The notes below the pieces were generated by a model. It did no database searches. It was not told the DNA's origin and worked only from the letters and a program-made list of their open reading frames with translations. The translations under genes were made by a program, and so were the position numbers. DNA of 64,000 bases, from positions 124,001 to 188,000 of the forward strand of contig LTDK01000173.1 in assembly GCA_001642415.1 (NCBI GenBank). Reading direction: 5' to 3'. Shown piece by piece: positions 1-10,000 of this stretch. Each line of letters begins with the position of its first letter. The stretch's first letter is position 1. Source of the DNA: Nematocida ironsii (Eukaryota; Microsporidia).

Positions 1-804
1 GCTTGCCAGTATCCCGCCGATTGGTGCAACAACAGATGCAAGTATACTCAGAATAAGCATATCAGTGTACTGAAGTTTTGGAGTGTGCGGTAAGAACATC
101 TTCAAAAGATACGATACAGGTATACAAAGTAAAACCGTAGCTACACCACCGCCTATAAAGCCCTCTACAGTTTTCTTAGGGCTTAGCTGAGTTAGTGGAG
201 TCTGGCCAAATCTTGCGCCTATAAGATACGCAAATGTATCATTAATTGCAACTAAAAAGCACGGATATACAAAACAGTATATGCTTCGGTCTACATTATT
301 AATAGCTGCTTCTGTGCATTCTAGCAGCCCAATAATTGCAACTAATACCATAGACAGATGGAATATTTTCATACGGTATGCACCACCTCGTAATAAAAGA
401 ACAAACCACCCTATCCACACAAATTGCAAGGGAACCACAATACGGTGCACCATTGCCAACTTCCCTGGAAATATCATGATCCGGCTGTATTTAGAAATAG
501 AAATCATTAAAAAACAGCACCAAAAGAACTCGCTTGGCATTAATACATCCCTTCTAGAAGAATTCGCTGCAAACCTTAATATATTTTTTATCGGATAAAT
601 TCTTAAAAATACTTTAAGAACCTCATAAAACACAACGCAGTTCAGAAAAATAATCAATGCGATTAAATAGATTCTTCCCATTTTTATAAAACATGCAAAT
701 ACACTGCCCATTACAATGGATAGTACCAGCCTAATGACAAAGTTTCTTTTTCTTCTTTCTTTCTCTGCTTGCATTTTCTCTTTGTCTCTCTCCTCTTCTT
801 GCAT
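1..804 (-). CDS. CDS1: Phosphatidate cytidylyltransferase (CDP-diacylglycerol synthase), C-terminus cut by window edge
   Basis: Makes CDP-diacylglycerol from phosphatidic acid and CTP, the precursor of phosphatidylinositol and phosphatidylglycerol, in the ER membrane. Reading the minus strand from the ATG at 804 gives a basic, charged N-terminus, several hydrophobic membrane segments, then NDTFAYLIGARFG and the family block SPKKTVEGFIGG. It ends at the edge within the LASVVAPIGGILAS segment, which in this family leads into the C-terminal signature. Only the last part of the protein is missing. A second in-frame ATG at 774 is an alternative start. It is divergent from the deubiquitinase gene at 875, with only about 70 bp between the two starts. 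Family assignment rests on these motifs and is firm; the sequence is absent from the longer-ORF list because it runs off the window. Confidence 0.9.
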   Translation of the reverse strand, partial: MQEEERDKEKMQAEKERRKRNFVIRLVLSIVMGSVFACFIKMGRIYLIALIIFLNCVVFYEVLKVFLRIYPIKNILRFAANSSRRDVLMPSEFFWCCFLMISISKYSRIMIFPGKLAMVHRIVVPLQFVWIGWFVLLLRGGAYRMKIFHLSMVLVAIIGLLECTEAAINNVDRSIYCFVYPCFLVAINDTFAYLIGARFGQTPLTQLSPKKTVEGFIGGGVATVLLCIPVSYLLKMFLPHTPKLQYTDMLILSILASVVAPIGGILAS

Positions 805-874
805 TTTATTGATTATTTTCTTATTCCTCTTGTTATGAAGAAATAAATAGAAAAGAAGAAAATAAAAATGGGCG

Positions 875-2080
875 ATGGGCTGCACACACTTAAATGTAGA
901 AGAAGTTATTGAAAGTTCCTCTGGAATAATAAGCAAAATAGAAAGTACAGAAGGCTCTGAACAAAAACTAGGATGTGCAATATGTAATAGCCTGTTCTCT
1001 GTTGAGGTGTGTATAGACTGCAATATTCTTTTATGCCGGTCAAAGGGACATGTGGATGTGCACTGGAAAGACACGTGGCATAAAAATTACTTTGTTCCTG
1101 GATCAGGAGCTGTTTCCTGTGAGGAGTGTGCCGAATACATCACAATTCCTGATATCTCGCGAATGATGCAAACAGGACAGGCTCCCATTCCAAAGAAATT
1201 CCAAAGCTTGAATCTAAACTGGGTGAAGGGGTTTCTCAACCTTAAGAGAACTTGCTATGTAAGCAGCCTTCTTCAATCAGTTATGTCAATTGAAGTATTT
1301 ATACAGAACTTATTAGAAGTGAACCACTCTATGAATGGATGCAAGAGCACTGAGTGCATTTTGTGCTCGCTTAATAGAATACTTTTCCAAATGTATAACA
1401 GCACCAGTGGGTATGTGGACATATCAGAGCTAATTAAAATATTCTGGGAAAATAATCCAGCATTCGCAAAGAGTGAATACCAAGATGTACAGGAGTTTTT
1501 CATGTTTCTAAGCTCACAAGTACACAGTCTATTTGAGTGTAATCCTGCAGCAGACAAAAAATGTGCAATCCATAATACATTTGGTGGTGTATTTATGTCC
1601 AGTATAATATGTGACTGTTCATTTACTGAAGTAATGACTGAACCATTCACATCCATAAGTATGGACATATTCGGAGGCACTCTTGAAAGCACATTAGAGA
1701 AATACTTCCAAGAAGAAAAAGTTGTTATTCATAAAGAATGTAAATGCGGCAACACAGAATCGTACACTAAAAAAGTAGAAATAAAAACTCTGCCAAATGT
1801 TCTGTGTCTGCACCTCAAGAGATACCAAGTGCAGAATAAGACAATATCAAAGATAGATACGGTTGTATCATACCCAGAAGAGCTCACAGTGGGAGGCAAA
1901 GTATTCACACTCTCATCAACTATTATGCACAGTGGTGAAATAGATTCAGGACATTATATTGCTTATACAAGAAGAAACAGTCAATGGTACTTGACTAATG
2001 ATGAGGAAATAATCAGAGTTTCATTAGTGGATTTGCTAAATAAACCTGTTTATATTCTATTCTATACATTAAATGCATAA
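875..2080 (+). CDS. UBP8: Ubp8/USP22-like ubiquitin carboxyl-terminal hydrolase (SAGA deubiquitinase type)
   Basis: Predicted cysteine protease that removes ubiquitin, in the yeast SAGA module from histone H2B. Residues 3-85 hold a ZnF-UBP finger (C3, H5, C34, C37, C46, C49, C54, H59, H63, H69, C82, C85). The catalytic box NLKRTCYVSSLLQ places the nucleophile at about C127; the His box SGHYIAYTR gives H360 and the Asp lies in TNDEE (about D376). The Cys-rich insert after the Cys box (C-x4-C-x2-C, ending CSLNRILFQMY) matches the Ubp8/USP22 subfamily rather than other USPs. At 401 residues it is close to yeast Ubp8. Odd: the usual G-N/S before TC is K-R here. An alternative ATG lies at 869 in another frame and does not extend this protein. 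Whether partner subunits exist cannot be seen here. Confidence 0.85.
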   Translation: MGCTHLNVEEVIESSSGIISKIESTEGSEQKLGCAICNSLFSVEVCIDCNILLCRSKGHVDVHWKDTWHKNYFVPGSGAVSCEECAEYITIPDISRMMQTGQAPIPKKFQSLNLNWVKGFLNLKRTCYVSSLLQSVMSIEVFIQNLLEVNHSMNGCKSTECILCSLNRILFQMYNSTSGYVDISELIKIFWENNPAFAKSEYQDVQEFFMFLSSQVHSLFECNPAADKKCAIHNTFGGVFMSSIICDCSFTEVMTEPFTSISMDIFGGTLESTLEKYFQEEKVVIHKECKCGNTESYTKKVEIKTLPNVLCLHLKRYQVQNKTISKIDTVVSYPEELTVGGKVFTLSSTIMHSGEIDSGHYIAYTRRNSQWYLTNDEEIIRVSLVDLLNKPVYILFYTLNA

Positions 2081-2368
2081 TGGGCATATATCAGTGTATA
2101 TGTCTACTATAGTATAAACAAGTCAGTCAGAATAACCCAATAATTAAATGCTACATGAATTTGTTTTCAAATTATATTTTTATATTTCTGAATATACTAA
2201 AAAATTATTTTATTTCCTACAATTATTATATTATGCTATAAACCCGGAAATTTATCTCTATAATATATTTATGATGGGATATGGCCTGAAATAACCTGAA
2301 AAATAGATAATAATGATCAAATTAATAAGAATTAAAAGTTTCAGGTTATATCTAAGATTTAATTATCT
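2081..2368. other. Convergent intergenic spacer with CCTGAAATAACCTGA motif
   Basis: This AT-rich spacer separates the convergent 3' ends of the deubiquitinase and the first membrane-protein gene. It contains degenerate versions of the window-wide TTCGGGTTAT motif at 2285-2301 and 2339-2352, where the sequence is TTCAGGTTAT. No open frame or RNA gene is visible. Confidence 0.5.
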
Positions 2369-3190
2369 CTATACAATTATGCATTTGTATATGCTTTTGA
2401 TAGATTTAAGCATTATCAAACTATTAGCACCATAACTATATATAAGCATAATAAGACATAATATTATTACATTAATATAATGTATACCAACAATAATCTC
2501 TAAAATACCCAACTTTTTAGATCTACTAGTTTGGAATATTAAATACAGTGCAGTGCACATAAACATTACAGCAGATACTATAGGCAGACTTTGTATGGCG
2601 GTTTTTATGATTTCATAATATTTTGTGGTTTCTAAAATATTTGGTAGTGATAGAATACCAAAGAAGATAAATTTTGCAAATATATATATCATTGCTGTTA
2701 ATATGATATATATTATCGTATATCTTATCTTATATTTAGAATATTCCAATACATAAATCATAGGAATAAAAAATGTACCTATCCACACACATACCCATGC
2801 AGCGTAGTATAAAAATTTAACGATGTGGAACAGTGCAATTACAATATTATATATTATATTTGGATTGCTTTTATGTACTTTAAACAAGAATCTAAATATT
2901 GAATTTTCAATTTTAGACATCCCACTGAATATTAATAAAAAGCAGACCACAATTAGAATATACTTCATATAGTAATTGAGTAGCCAACTAAAGTTTCTTG
3001 GTACGGTGTAATAAGTATTGTCACTATTATTGGTTTTTTTTGCATTTTTTGAATTATTTGATGAGTATGATTCTGCTAAATTAGTTACAATGGGCATTAC
3101 AGCCCATGGATGTGTTAGAGCTAACCTGTGTAGCCGCGATATTAGTACGTTTATTCTTTTAGTAACTGGTATTTCTTGAGTTTGATTCAT
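2369..3190 (-). CDS. Multi-pass membrane protein, first of a tandem paralogous pair
   Basis: I do not recognise a family. The 273 residues start MNQTQEIPVTKR and carry about five or six hydrophobic stretches (roughly residues 73-93, 113-150, 154-176, 196-218 and 226-255). The N-terminal 60 residues are polar with a conserved LTHPW block. The downstream-encoded neighbour at 3731-4630 matches throughout (MNQ-start, THPxxVxPI, the ILTAMIYIxAKFIFxGI membrane segment, LPIVSAV), so the two are tandem duplicates that have diverged strongly. Rapid divergence, membrane topology and lack of known domains suggest a lineage-specific family; a role at the parasite surface or in an internal membrane is a guess. 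The ATG at 3190 is supported by the matching N-terminus in the paralogue. Confidence 0.75.
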   Translation of the reverse strand: MNQTQEIPVTKRINVLISRLHRLALTHPWAVMPIVTNLAESYSSNNSKNAKKTNNSDNTYYTVPRNFSWLLNYYMKYILIVVCFLLIFSGMSKIENSIFRFLFKVHKSNPNIIYNIVIALFHIVKFLYYAAWVCVWIGTFFIPMIYVLEYSKYKIRYTIIYIILTAMIYIFAKFIFFGILSLPNILETTKYYEIIKTAIQSLPIVSAVMFMCTALYLIFQTSRSKKLGILEIIVGIHYINVIILCLIMLIYSYGANSLIMLKSIKSIYKCIIV

Positions 3191-3730
3191 TTTATGTTTT
3201 AAGTAAAAAATTTATTTTATGCTGCCAGAGGGGCTATATATTAATAATTAGTTTAATAAAACTTTATCTTGGTTTAATTTATTGGCAATATTTTATATTT
3301 CCCGAAAAAGTAATATTATAAATCGCGTTTATAAAGCATTATTTTTTAATGAGTTTTTACAAAATTAGTAATATAAGTTGCATTCATAGAATTAGTCATT
3401 AAGATGCTTTAATTTTTATTGAAATTTGAATATGTATATGTCAGCAAGGCGAATTTCTGATTATTTTAACATAATATGCTAATAATAGCTGTTTTCTCTC
3501 TCGTCCTCTAAAGTGTAAACTGGATTTGCTCATAAAACGGTGTATTTATTTATCTTCCGTCGTCCTTATATAGTTTCCCTCTGCGATCAAGGTGACTGCA
3601 TTGCAGCTGTCACAACTTAATTAAATTAAATTACTGGGATCTATCAACATGATAGCTACCAGACCAATGGCACTCAAAGGCGATTATGGAGTCCCTGTGC
3701 CCATGGGAAACCAACAATAATAACTTTGAT
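3191..3730. other. Intergenic spacer with a less AT-rich, hairpin-forming stretch
   Basis: About 540 bp between the two membrane paralogues. The part nearest the upstream gene resembles the region upstream of the second paralogue (TTAATAATTAGTTTAATA occurs both near 3240 and near 5250; TTTTACAAA-TTAGTAATAT occurs near 3355 and 4868), so the duplication included flanking DNA. The stretch 3480-3720 is less AT-rich and holds short inverted repeats: CTGCA/TGCAG and GTGAC/GTCAC around 3590-3612, CTATCA/TGATAG around 3645-3660, and CCCATGGG near 3700. This could be an unrecognised structured RNA or only chance. The short frame ending at 3720 (about 22 codons) has no supporting evidence as a gene. 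Confidence 0.4.
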
Positions 3731-4630
3731 TTAATTGATAATACTGTATTTGTGTAAACATTCAGATAATCCATTTGCTACTATATTTATAGTAGTGCTA
3801 GCGCACAGCATAATGTTAGTATTATATTTATATATGAATATACTAAGATATAATAAAATTATACTAATCCAGCACACAACAAGTATCCAGTTACCAATAC
3901 TGTAGTTATCATGAGATTTCTTTTTAGGCATGACACATAAGAACACGGTTATAAACACCACAGCAGATACTATAGGTAAATATTGTAGAATGGCTGCCAT
4001 GGCTTCATAATATTTTGTGTCTTCTAAAATATTTGGCAGTTCTATAATACCAGAGAAGATAAATTTTGCAATAATATATATCATTGCTGTTAATATGATA
4101 TATACTACTATATCTCTTAGGATAGATTTAGAATAGTTCATTCTATAACCCATACGACCAAAGATTCTCATAATATCTATATAATAATGAATTATAGAAA
4201 TTATATGACTAAACACTCTAAATATCAATATCCAAATATATATCCCCCACATTAAAAATGTATTGATTTTAACCAGTCCAATTGCAATAATATATAATAT
4301 ATTTGGATTGTTTTTGTATGCTTCAAGCAAGAATTCTAATATTGTATTTGTCATTTTAGACATTCCATTAAATGCGAATAAACCAATAAGTGCAATTAGA
4401 ATAAACTCTATATAGTATATCAGCAACCCGAAAAAATCCATCTTTATGATGTAATCTTTATCATTAGTAGTATTTATTCTAATACTTCTAGGGGGCTTTG
4501 TATAGTATAATTTTTTAAAGTTGTCTCGAATAGGAATTACAGTAGATGGATGTGTTACCAAAAAGCTGTATACGTATATTAATACTGAGTTTACTCTTTT
4601 AGCAACTGTTGTTTCTTCACTTTGATTCAT
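3731..4630 (-). CDS. Multi-pass membrane protein, second of a tandem paralogous pair
   Basis: This is the paralogue of 2369-3190, about 299 residues from the ATG at 4630. I chose that start because MNQSEETTVAKR aligns with the MNQTQEIPVTKR start of the neighbour; a further ATG 93 bp upstream (4723) would add a 31-residue leader that the paralogue lacks. Hydrophobic segments recur in the same order, with an extra stretch in the middle (around the ISIIHYYIDIMRIFGRMGYR region) absent from the neighbour. No enzymatic motif is visible. Function is unknown; tandem arrangement and strong divergence point to a lineage-specific membrane family. Confidence 0.7.
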   Translation of the reverse strand: MNQSEETTVAKRVNSVLIYVYSFLVTHPSTVIPIRDNFKKLYYTKPPRSIRINTTNDKDYIIKMDFFGLLIYYIEFILIALIGLFAFNGMSKMTNTILEFLLEAYKNNPNILYIIAIGLVKINTFLMWGIYIWILIFRVFSHIISIIHYYIDIMRIFGRMGYRMNYSKSILRDIVVYIILTAMIYIIAKFIFSGIIELPNILEDTKYYEAMAAILQYLPIVSAVVFITVFLCVMPKKKSHDNYSIGNWILVVCWISIILLYLSIFIYKYNTNIMLCASTTINIVANGLSECLHKYSIIN

Positions 4631-5342
4631 TTTTTTAAAGCAAAAAAATATTGCAAATATCTTATTGCCATACCCAGCTGGTGATAACTGCAAATTTTCT
4701 GTATAATATTCTACTAATCTCATGCTACGGCAATGCAGATAAATTATATTTCTTGATTAATTATTTATTGCTTTCGTTTATTACCTGTGTCTCCTGAGGT
4801 ACATAGAATACATTTAATTTATCCTAAAATGTTGAGTATTATGCTTATAAATATTATTTCTGGGAAGCTTTTACAAATTTAGTAATATTAAATTTATTTA
4901 TACTAGTAAAGGATATATTCCATTTCAAATAATATTATATTAAATAGACAAAGGCAATGCAAAAACCTCTTTTTATTCCTATCATATTTGTCTGGCCATA
5001 TGTAGGCATATTACTATGAAAATACTTGGTTCCTTTATCACTCTCTCTTTACTATTTGCTGGTATGAGATATATAAATAATATGTATTTTATTTGGTATT
5101 ATTAATAGTACTACACCAATTTGTCTGACTGTGTATGAGTATTCTTACTCTTTAACTAGTATTAGAGTCTGCGTGTATGGCAGTGTATACATATAGTTAT
5201 TACTTCTTAAATAGCTAATATTTATTGTCTCTAGACGTATAAATATTAATAATTAGTTTAATACACGTTTGGAGTATTTTTATAAACGAAATAATTTGAA
5301 CTTCTTACAGAAGGATATAATTCGATATTTTTTATATTTTTA
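4631..5342. other. Intergenic spacer between membrane paralogue and SRP68-like gene
   Basis: About 700 bp of AT-rich sequence separating divergent genes. It contains the second copy of the flanking repeat TTAATAATTAGTTTAATA near 5250 and a TTTTACAAATTTAGTAATAT block near 4868 shared with the upstream side of the other paralogue. An in-frame ATG at 4723 could extend the membrane gene into it. No RNA gene was recognised. Confidence 0.4.
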
Positions 5343-6260
5343 ATGACCGAGTTTATAGGATTTGGAAAAGTCTTGAGAAGATGCAAGTTAGATGGAATAA
5401 TTGGCTTAGTGGTTGGATCTCCATCACAGCTAGAAATAAGAAATACTCGAGCAATGGAAATTTTAAGGGGAATGATGAAGCAACCAGAGAATTCTGGCTT
5501 AACCACTTATATGCAAATAGAGTGGGAGTTTTTAAAAGCGAGAGAAAAGTATTTGAAGACTGGTAAGTTGAAATCATCTCTTCTAAAGCGGGCATTTCAC
5601 ATTGCAAAGGATAAGTGTGGGGAAGACAGTGACTTTATTCAGTTTATAGATCTACGCTGCAAAGCATATACTGCATATGCCAATGTAAAAACTGACAAAG
5701 AAATAATTAAGCAAATGAATGAGATTGTAGAGAAGGTTTCAATAAAGCCAGTAAGAAACACACTTTTAACAGAAATGACACCATCTGCAGAGTATTCATA
5801 CACGTTTGAAGGGGTTCCTTTAGTGTTCCATGATGAGGATGTTATGAAGCAGTTTAAAGAGATGAACTACAAGAACGTTATTAGAAAATTACGAGGTAAA
5901 ACTGATTTTGACTCAATGATTGTAGCAGCAGTTGCGAGAGTAGAGAAGTTCAGAGATGGAATGCAGAAACTAGAAAAACAAAACGACAAAACATCAAAGA
6001 AAACCTTGCTAAGGTACATGTCCCAGTGGAATTCTATATACACCACAACTATTGACTTGTTTTCTGCCAATTACATGGATGAAGATTATCTGCATAAAAT
6101 CAACAAGGAAATATCTTACATCCCGCAGAACAGCTCCATTCTATTCCATCCTGTTACATATGACATCTCTTCTCTCTATGTAGATATGCCACAAGAAATT
6201 CCCACACGCTCTGCTGGCCTGTCTGGTATGCTGAGCAGAATGAGTCTCTTTAGGCGCTAG
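5343..6260 (+). CDS. SRP68-like protein (signal recognition particle subunit), tentative
   Basis: SRP68 binds SRP RNA with SRP72 and helps SRP dock nascent secretory proteins to the ER. The 305-residue product is almost wholly helical and charged. Two regions suggest SRP68: residues about 57-92 (EWEFLKAREKYLK...SLLKRAFHIAKDKC) resemble the helical segment of the SRP68 RNA-binding domain, and residues about 150-175 (EYSYTFEGVPLVFHDEDVMKQF) resemble the segment around the human EWRGRTVPVKIDKVRIFL. The protein would be about half the length of human SRP68. The match is by eye and weak, so an unrelated helical protein remains possible. It is followed after 28 bp by the MCT-1-like gene on the same strand. 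Confidence 0.45.
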   Translation: MTEFIGFGKVLRRCKLDGIIGLVVGSPSQLEIRNTRAMEILRGMMKQPENSGLTTYMQIEWEFLKAREKYLKTGKLKSSLLKRAFHIAKDKCGEDSDFIQFIDLRCKAYTAYANVKTDKEIIKQMNEIVEKVSIKPVRNTLLTEMTPSAEYSYTFEGVPLVFHDEDVMKQFKEMNYKNVIRKLRGKTDFDSMIVAAVARVEKFRDGMQKLEKQNDKTSKKTLLRYMSQWNSIYTTTIDLFSANYMDEDYLHKINKEISYIPQNSSILFHPVTYDISSLYVDMPQEIPTRSAGLSGMLSRMSLFRR

Positions 6261-6288
6261 TAGAAATAGTGAATATTTTTTCATACTT

Positions 6289-6780
6289 ATGTTTCTGTCT
6301 ACAACAAAGAACAGACTCTCAAAAGCAATAACAAAACAGATTAAATCTCAATTTGCAGCGGATCTGTCAACCTTACTGGGGAAAGAGGAGGTGCTAGAGA
6401 CAATTAAAACAGAAGACAAAGAGATGTTTGTGCTGCGCAATAACACGCCCATATTTAAAGTTTCTGGGAATTCTTTTATCCCTCTTGTAAAATGTGTGCA
6501 CATTGTGCCGGACATTCTACCACGAGTGGTTGTTGACACAGGAGCAATAAAGTACTTAATTAATGGAGCAGACCTCATGGCACCAGGCCTATTACACAGT
6601 ACATCTGAGTACCCCCCTGTTTCAGTAGGAGATGTTGTAGCAGTATATGGGCATGGTAAAACCAATGCATTAGCTGTTGGAATAGTTGCCATGGATAACG
6701 AACAAGTAAATACCCAGAAAACTGGAATGGCCATTAAGCTAATTAACAGGCTGGGAGACAAAATTTACTCACACGCTTAG
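6289..6780 (+). CDS. TMA20: MCT-1/Tma20-like PUA-domain protein
   Basis: MCT-1 (yeast Tma20) binds the 40S ribosome with a density-regulated-protein partner and acts in tRNA/40S recycling and re-initiation. The 163-residue length is close to the family size of about 180. The C-terminal half is a PUA domain: ILPRVVVDTGAIKYLINGADLMAPGL aligns with the [26 protein letters not shown] region of human MCTS1, followed by VGDVVAVYGHGKTNALAVGI. The N-terminal half fits the MCT-1 N-terminal domain. The start ATG at 6289 lies 28 bp after the stop of the preceding gene. Confidence 0.88.
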   Translation: MFLSTTKNRLSKAITKQIKSQFAADLSTLLGKEEVLETIKTEDKEMFVLRNNTPIFKVSGNSFIPLVKCVHIVPDILPRVVVDTGAIKYLINGADLMAPGLLHSTSEYPPVSVGDVVAVYGHGKTNALAVGIVAMDNEQVNTQKTGMAIKLINRLGDKIYSHA

Positions 6781-7007
6781 AATAAACCTATCTTATTGAA
6801 CTGTATTGTATTTATGAATATATAATATTTCCATTTTTCAATAAAATTATTCCTAATAATTTTTATAATGTACACAAAATTTCTCAGAATACTGCATAAA
6901 ATAGACAAATTTATAATTTTCTTATAGTAATAATATTATGTTTAAGAAGTGAATTTTTATAGAAGAAATAAGACAATAGTTATTTATACTATTAAGCACT
7001 CTGGGGT

Positions 7008-10000
7008 CTACAAATGCAATGTATAACTTCTAAAGATAATATCACAAATATCATAATGTACACCAAGTTTAGATTTTGTATAATTAGTGTTTTTCACGCT
7101 TATAATAATGTCTGTCATTCCTTCAATATTATTTAGAATGGGAACATATTTATCTATAGACAGGGTCAGTTGGTTGTTTAGTTTACTTATGAAGTGTCTA
7201 ATAGTAGGGCATAGAATGGGGCGTGTACTTGTTTCATTTTCATTTACTTTATTCCCAACTAATAATCCGTAGCAAACCATATCCATAAGCTCGGACTTTC
7301 TTTGCAGCATATTTAGAAATAAGCTAAGAGTGCGATTTTTATAGCTAATATCCATTGGACATGCACTACTGGAGTTGTCGAAATTATGGCTTAGATCTAT
7401 GCAGTAATTAGTGTATTCTTCAATGAATGCTGGTAAATGAGTCAGCCATTCTAAAATAACCTCATTTTTATTAGTAGTATCTTGTATAATATTCATGCTA
7501 TAGCATCCACAATCTTCATATTCGCGCATAAGACTAATTATAAAGAAATCAGTATAGTAGTTCTTTATATATACAAAGGTATTACTTAACTCAATTATTC
7601 TATATGGCCTAATAAAATTTCGGGTTATTTCTTTAATAAAGTAGTGCAAAAACTCAACAGGAACAAGGTCTGTGTATGAGTTAATAAGTTTCACTTTATA
7701 TTCGGTGCTTTTTAACGAGTATGGGATTAAATGCACTGCTGATGATATAAACTTTGAGAAAAACAAAGGAATTCTTGGTTTTATTCCGTTTTTATCATCT
7801 TCTATCTGATGTCTATTTCTGACTTCTAATTTACTAATACAGGTGATTTTATCTGTGTATATATCCATGCTTATAGTGTTAAACTGCACAAAAACAAAGT
7901 CTGTGGTTTTTATGTTCTCTTCTATGTGGTAGAATACAACATCGTGCTTCAAATTGTGCATATCCAACATTGTTTTGCTCAGAGTAGTATCATCGCTTAT
8001 TAAAGACCAGGTTCTTTTATTTCGGTTATATTTGAATGGATATACATTATTAGTGAATGGTGAGTCTTCTGGAGTTTCAATGCTAAATGTATTTTTCAAG
8101 TGTTCTACTATATCCTTAATGGTGTGAACATATAGATACTTTACAGTATTATTCTTTTTAGAGGTATAAAATGGAAGGTGCACAACATGCACTCTGTGTC
8201 TTGTGTTGTCTACAAGCTGAATATGATAGTGGTAGTGAGAAGACAGTTGTATAGCCGTGTAGCTGCCAATGGAATATGTAGGTGGTTCGCATATTCTTCT
8301 AATTTTTTTGCCTACTCCTATATAGTTAATTTCTTTTTTTATAATCTTTATTCTGCACTTTACATACTTCTGCGAAACAATAGTCTCTTTCCCCTGGGAC
8401 ATCATTTTATAGCTAGAGGGAATAGGCGTGTGCTGCTTGCTAAATATAAATTCTGTCTGGCACTTCGGGGTTTTTGCAAACAAGACTGATTCTGAAATGT
8501 CCGTTGTTGAACTGCCAATCGATTTTCTTAAAATATCTTCTCTAGTTATGCAATAAGTTGCGTCAATATAGTTATAAAACATACAAAACACCTTATAGAT
8601 TTCTATGTACACCTGTGTATCGGTATATATGTACCAGCCATACTTATTAGCTAGCTGCTTTATTGGAACATATGAAAAAAGCATTGAATTCGTATCTTCA
8701 TGTGCTTTATCAGATAAATAACTGACAATCATGAGGCATTCTAAAAATTTGGGCCTATCTTGTAGCTTTAGACCAGGCTCATCCTTTTCTATTCTTAGTA
8801 CAATGGATCTTATATCTTCAATCATAGACTTTGGCATGTAAAACAAATCTTCATATATTTCGGGTATGCCCAGAATTGCATGCAGTTGTCTTTTTAACTT
8901 TGTTTCTTTTGATAAATTTCCACCTATTTCTTTATTTAGGAAATATGCAATATAGAAAATACTTTCAGCACACCAGCCTATATTTAGCTTTCTTTTAATA
9001 TAAATGTCACCCAATGCTATTGTGTGCAAAGCAGAGCTTTTTTTATTACATGGAGTGCGATCAAAGAATCGCCTATAACAAGATGGCGTGTGCTTAAGCA
9101 GATACGCATACAAATCATACATAAATCCACTGTAATAAGGCAGACCAGCTGGGGCAAAAATAAAATCTGCAACTTCTCTGTTCCTTGAAAGTTCTTCAAT
9201 ATTATAAATAAGCCTTCCTATATCATGCCCTTTGCACTGGTAGAGCACTAACCATAAAGTCATTTTTGACTTTACTAAATTTTCCATAATAGGCCGGAGA
9301 CTTTCATATTTATAATTACACAATCTGTTGCTACTATATATTTTCTTATTCTTCTGCATGGATCTACATTTGCTTGCATATGATCGAGATTTATATGTTT
9401 TCATGTTATCCATAAGATAGATATATTCTGTAGAATATTTCTTTACAACAATTGGTTTTGATGGAACTTCATCTGTATTCACTCCCAGACTGGCACAGAT
9501 CTCTATAATTTCAGAATTAATGTCTTGGTCGCTATTTCTATTTAATTCTAAATTCTTGCTGGTACTTGCTGTGGATGAAGTGATTCTTATATCTTGTAAT
9601 ATATTAAATTTAGAATTTTTGCTCAATCCCATGCTTAGTTTTCTTCTTTTACTGCCCACATCTTCTGTATTTATATTAGAATAATTAATGTTCTTTTCTA
9701 TAGCTGTGTCTACATATTCAGTGTCTATATATTCAGTGTCTATATATTCAGTGTCTACATCTATAGTGTCTGTATCTTCAGTGTCTATATCTATGGTATC
9801 TACATCTATAGTGTCTATATTTGTATGTGTACTATTATCTGGGATAGTCTGCATTATAATATAAGAAGGCTCTTCTTTCGCAATACCAGAATATAATTCA
9901 GAATAAGCTAATGGTTCTATTTTTTCTTCATTCCTCCATGTGTTATATGGAGTATTTGGTACATGTTCTATATAACTAGAAGATGGCCCGGCAATGTTTA

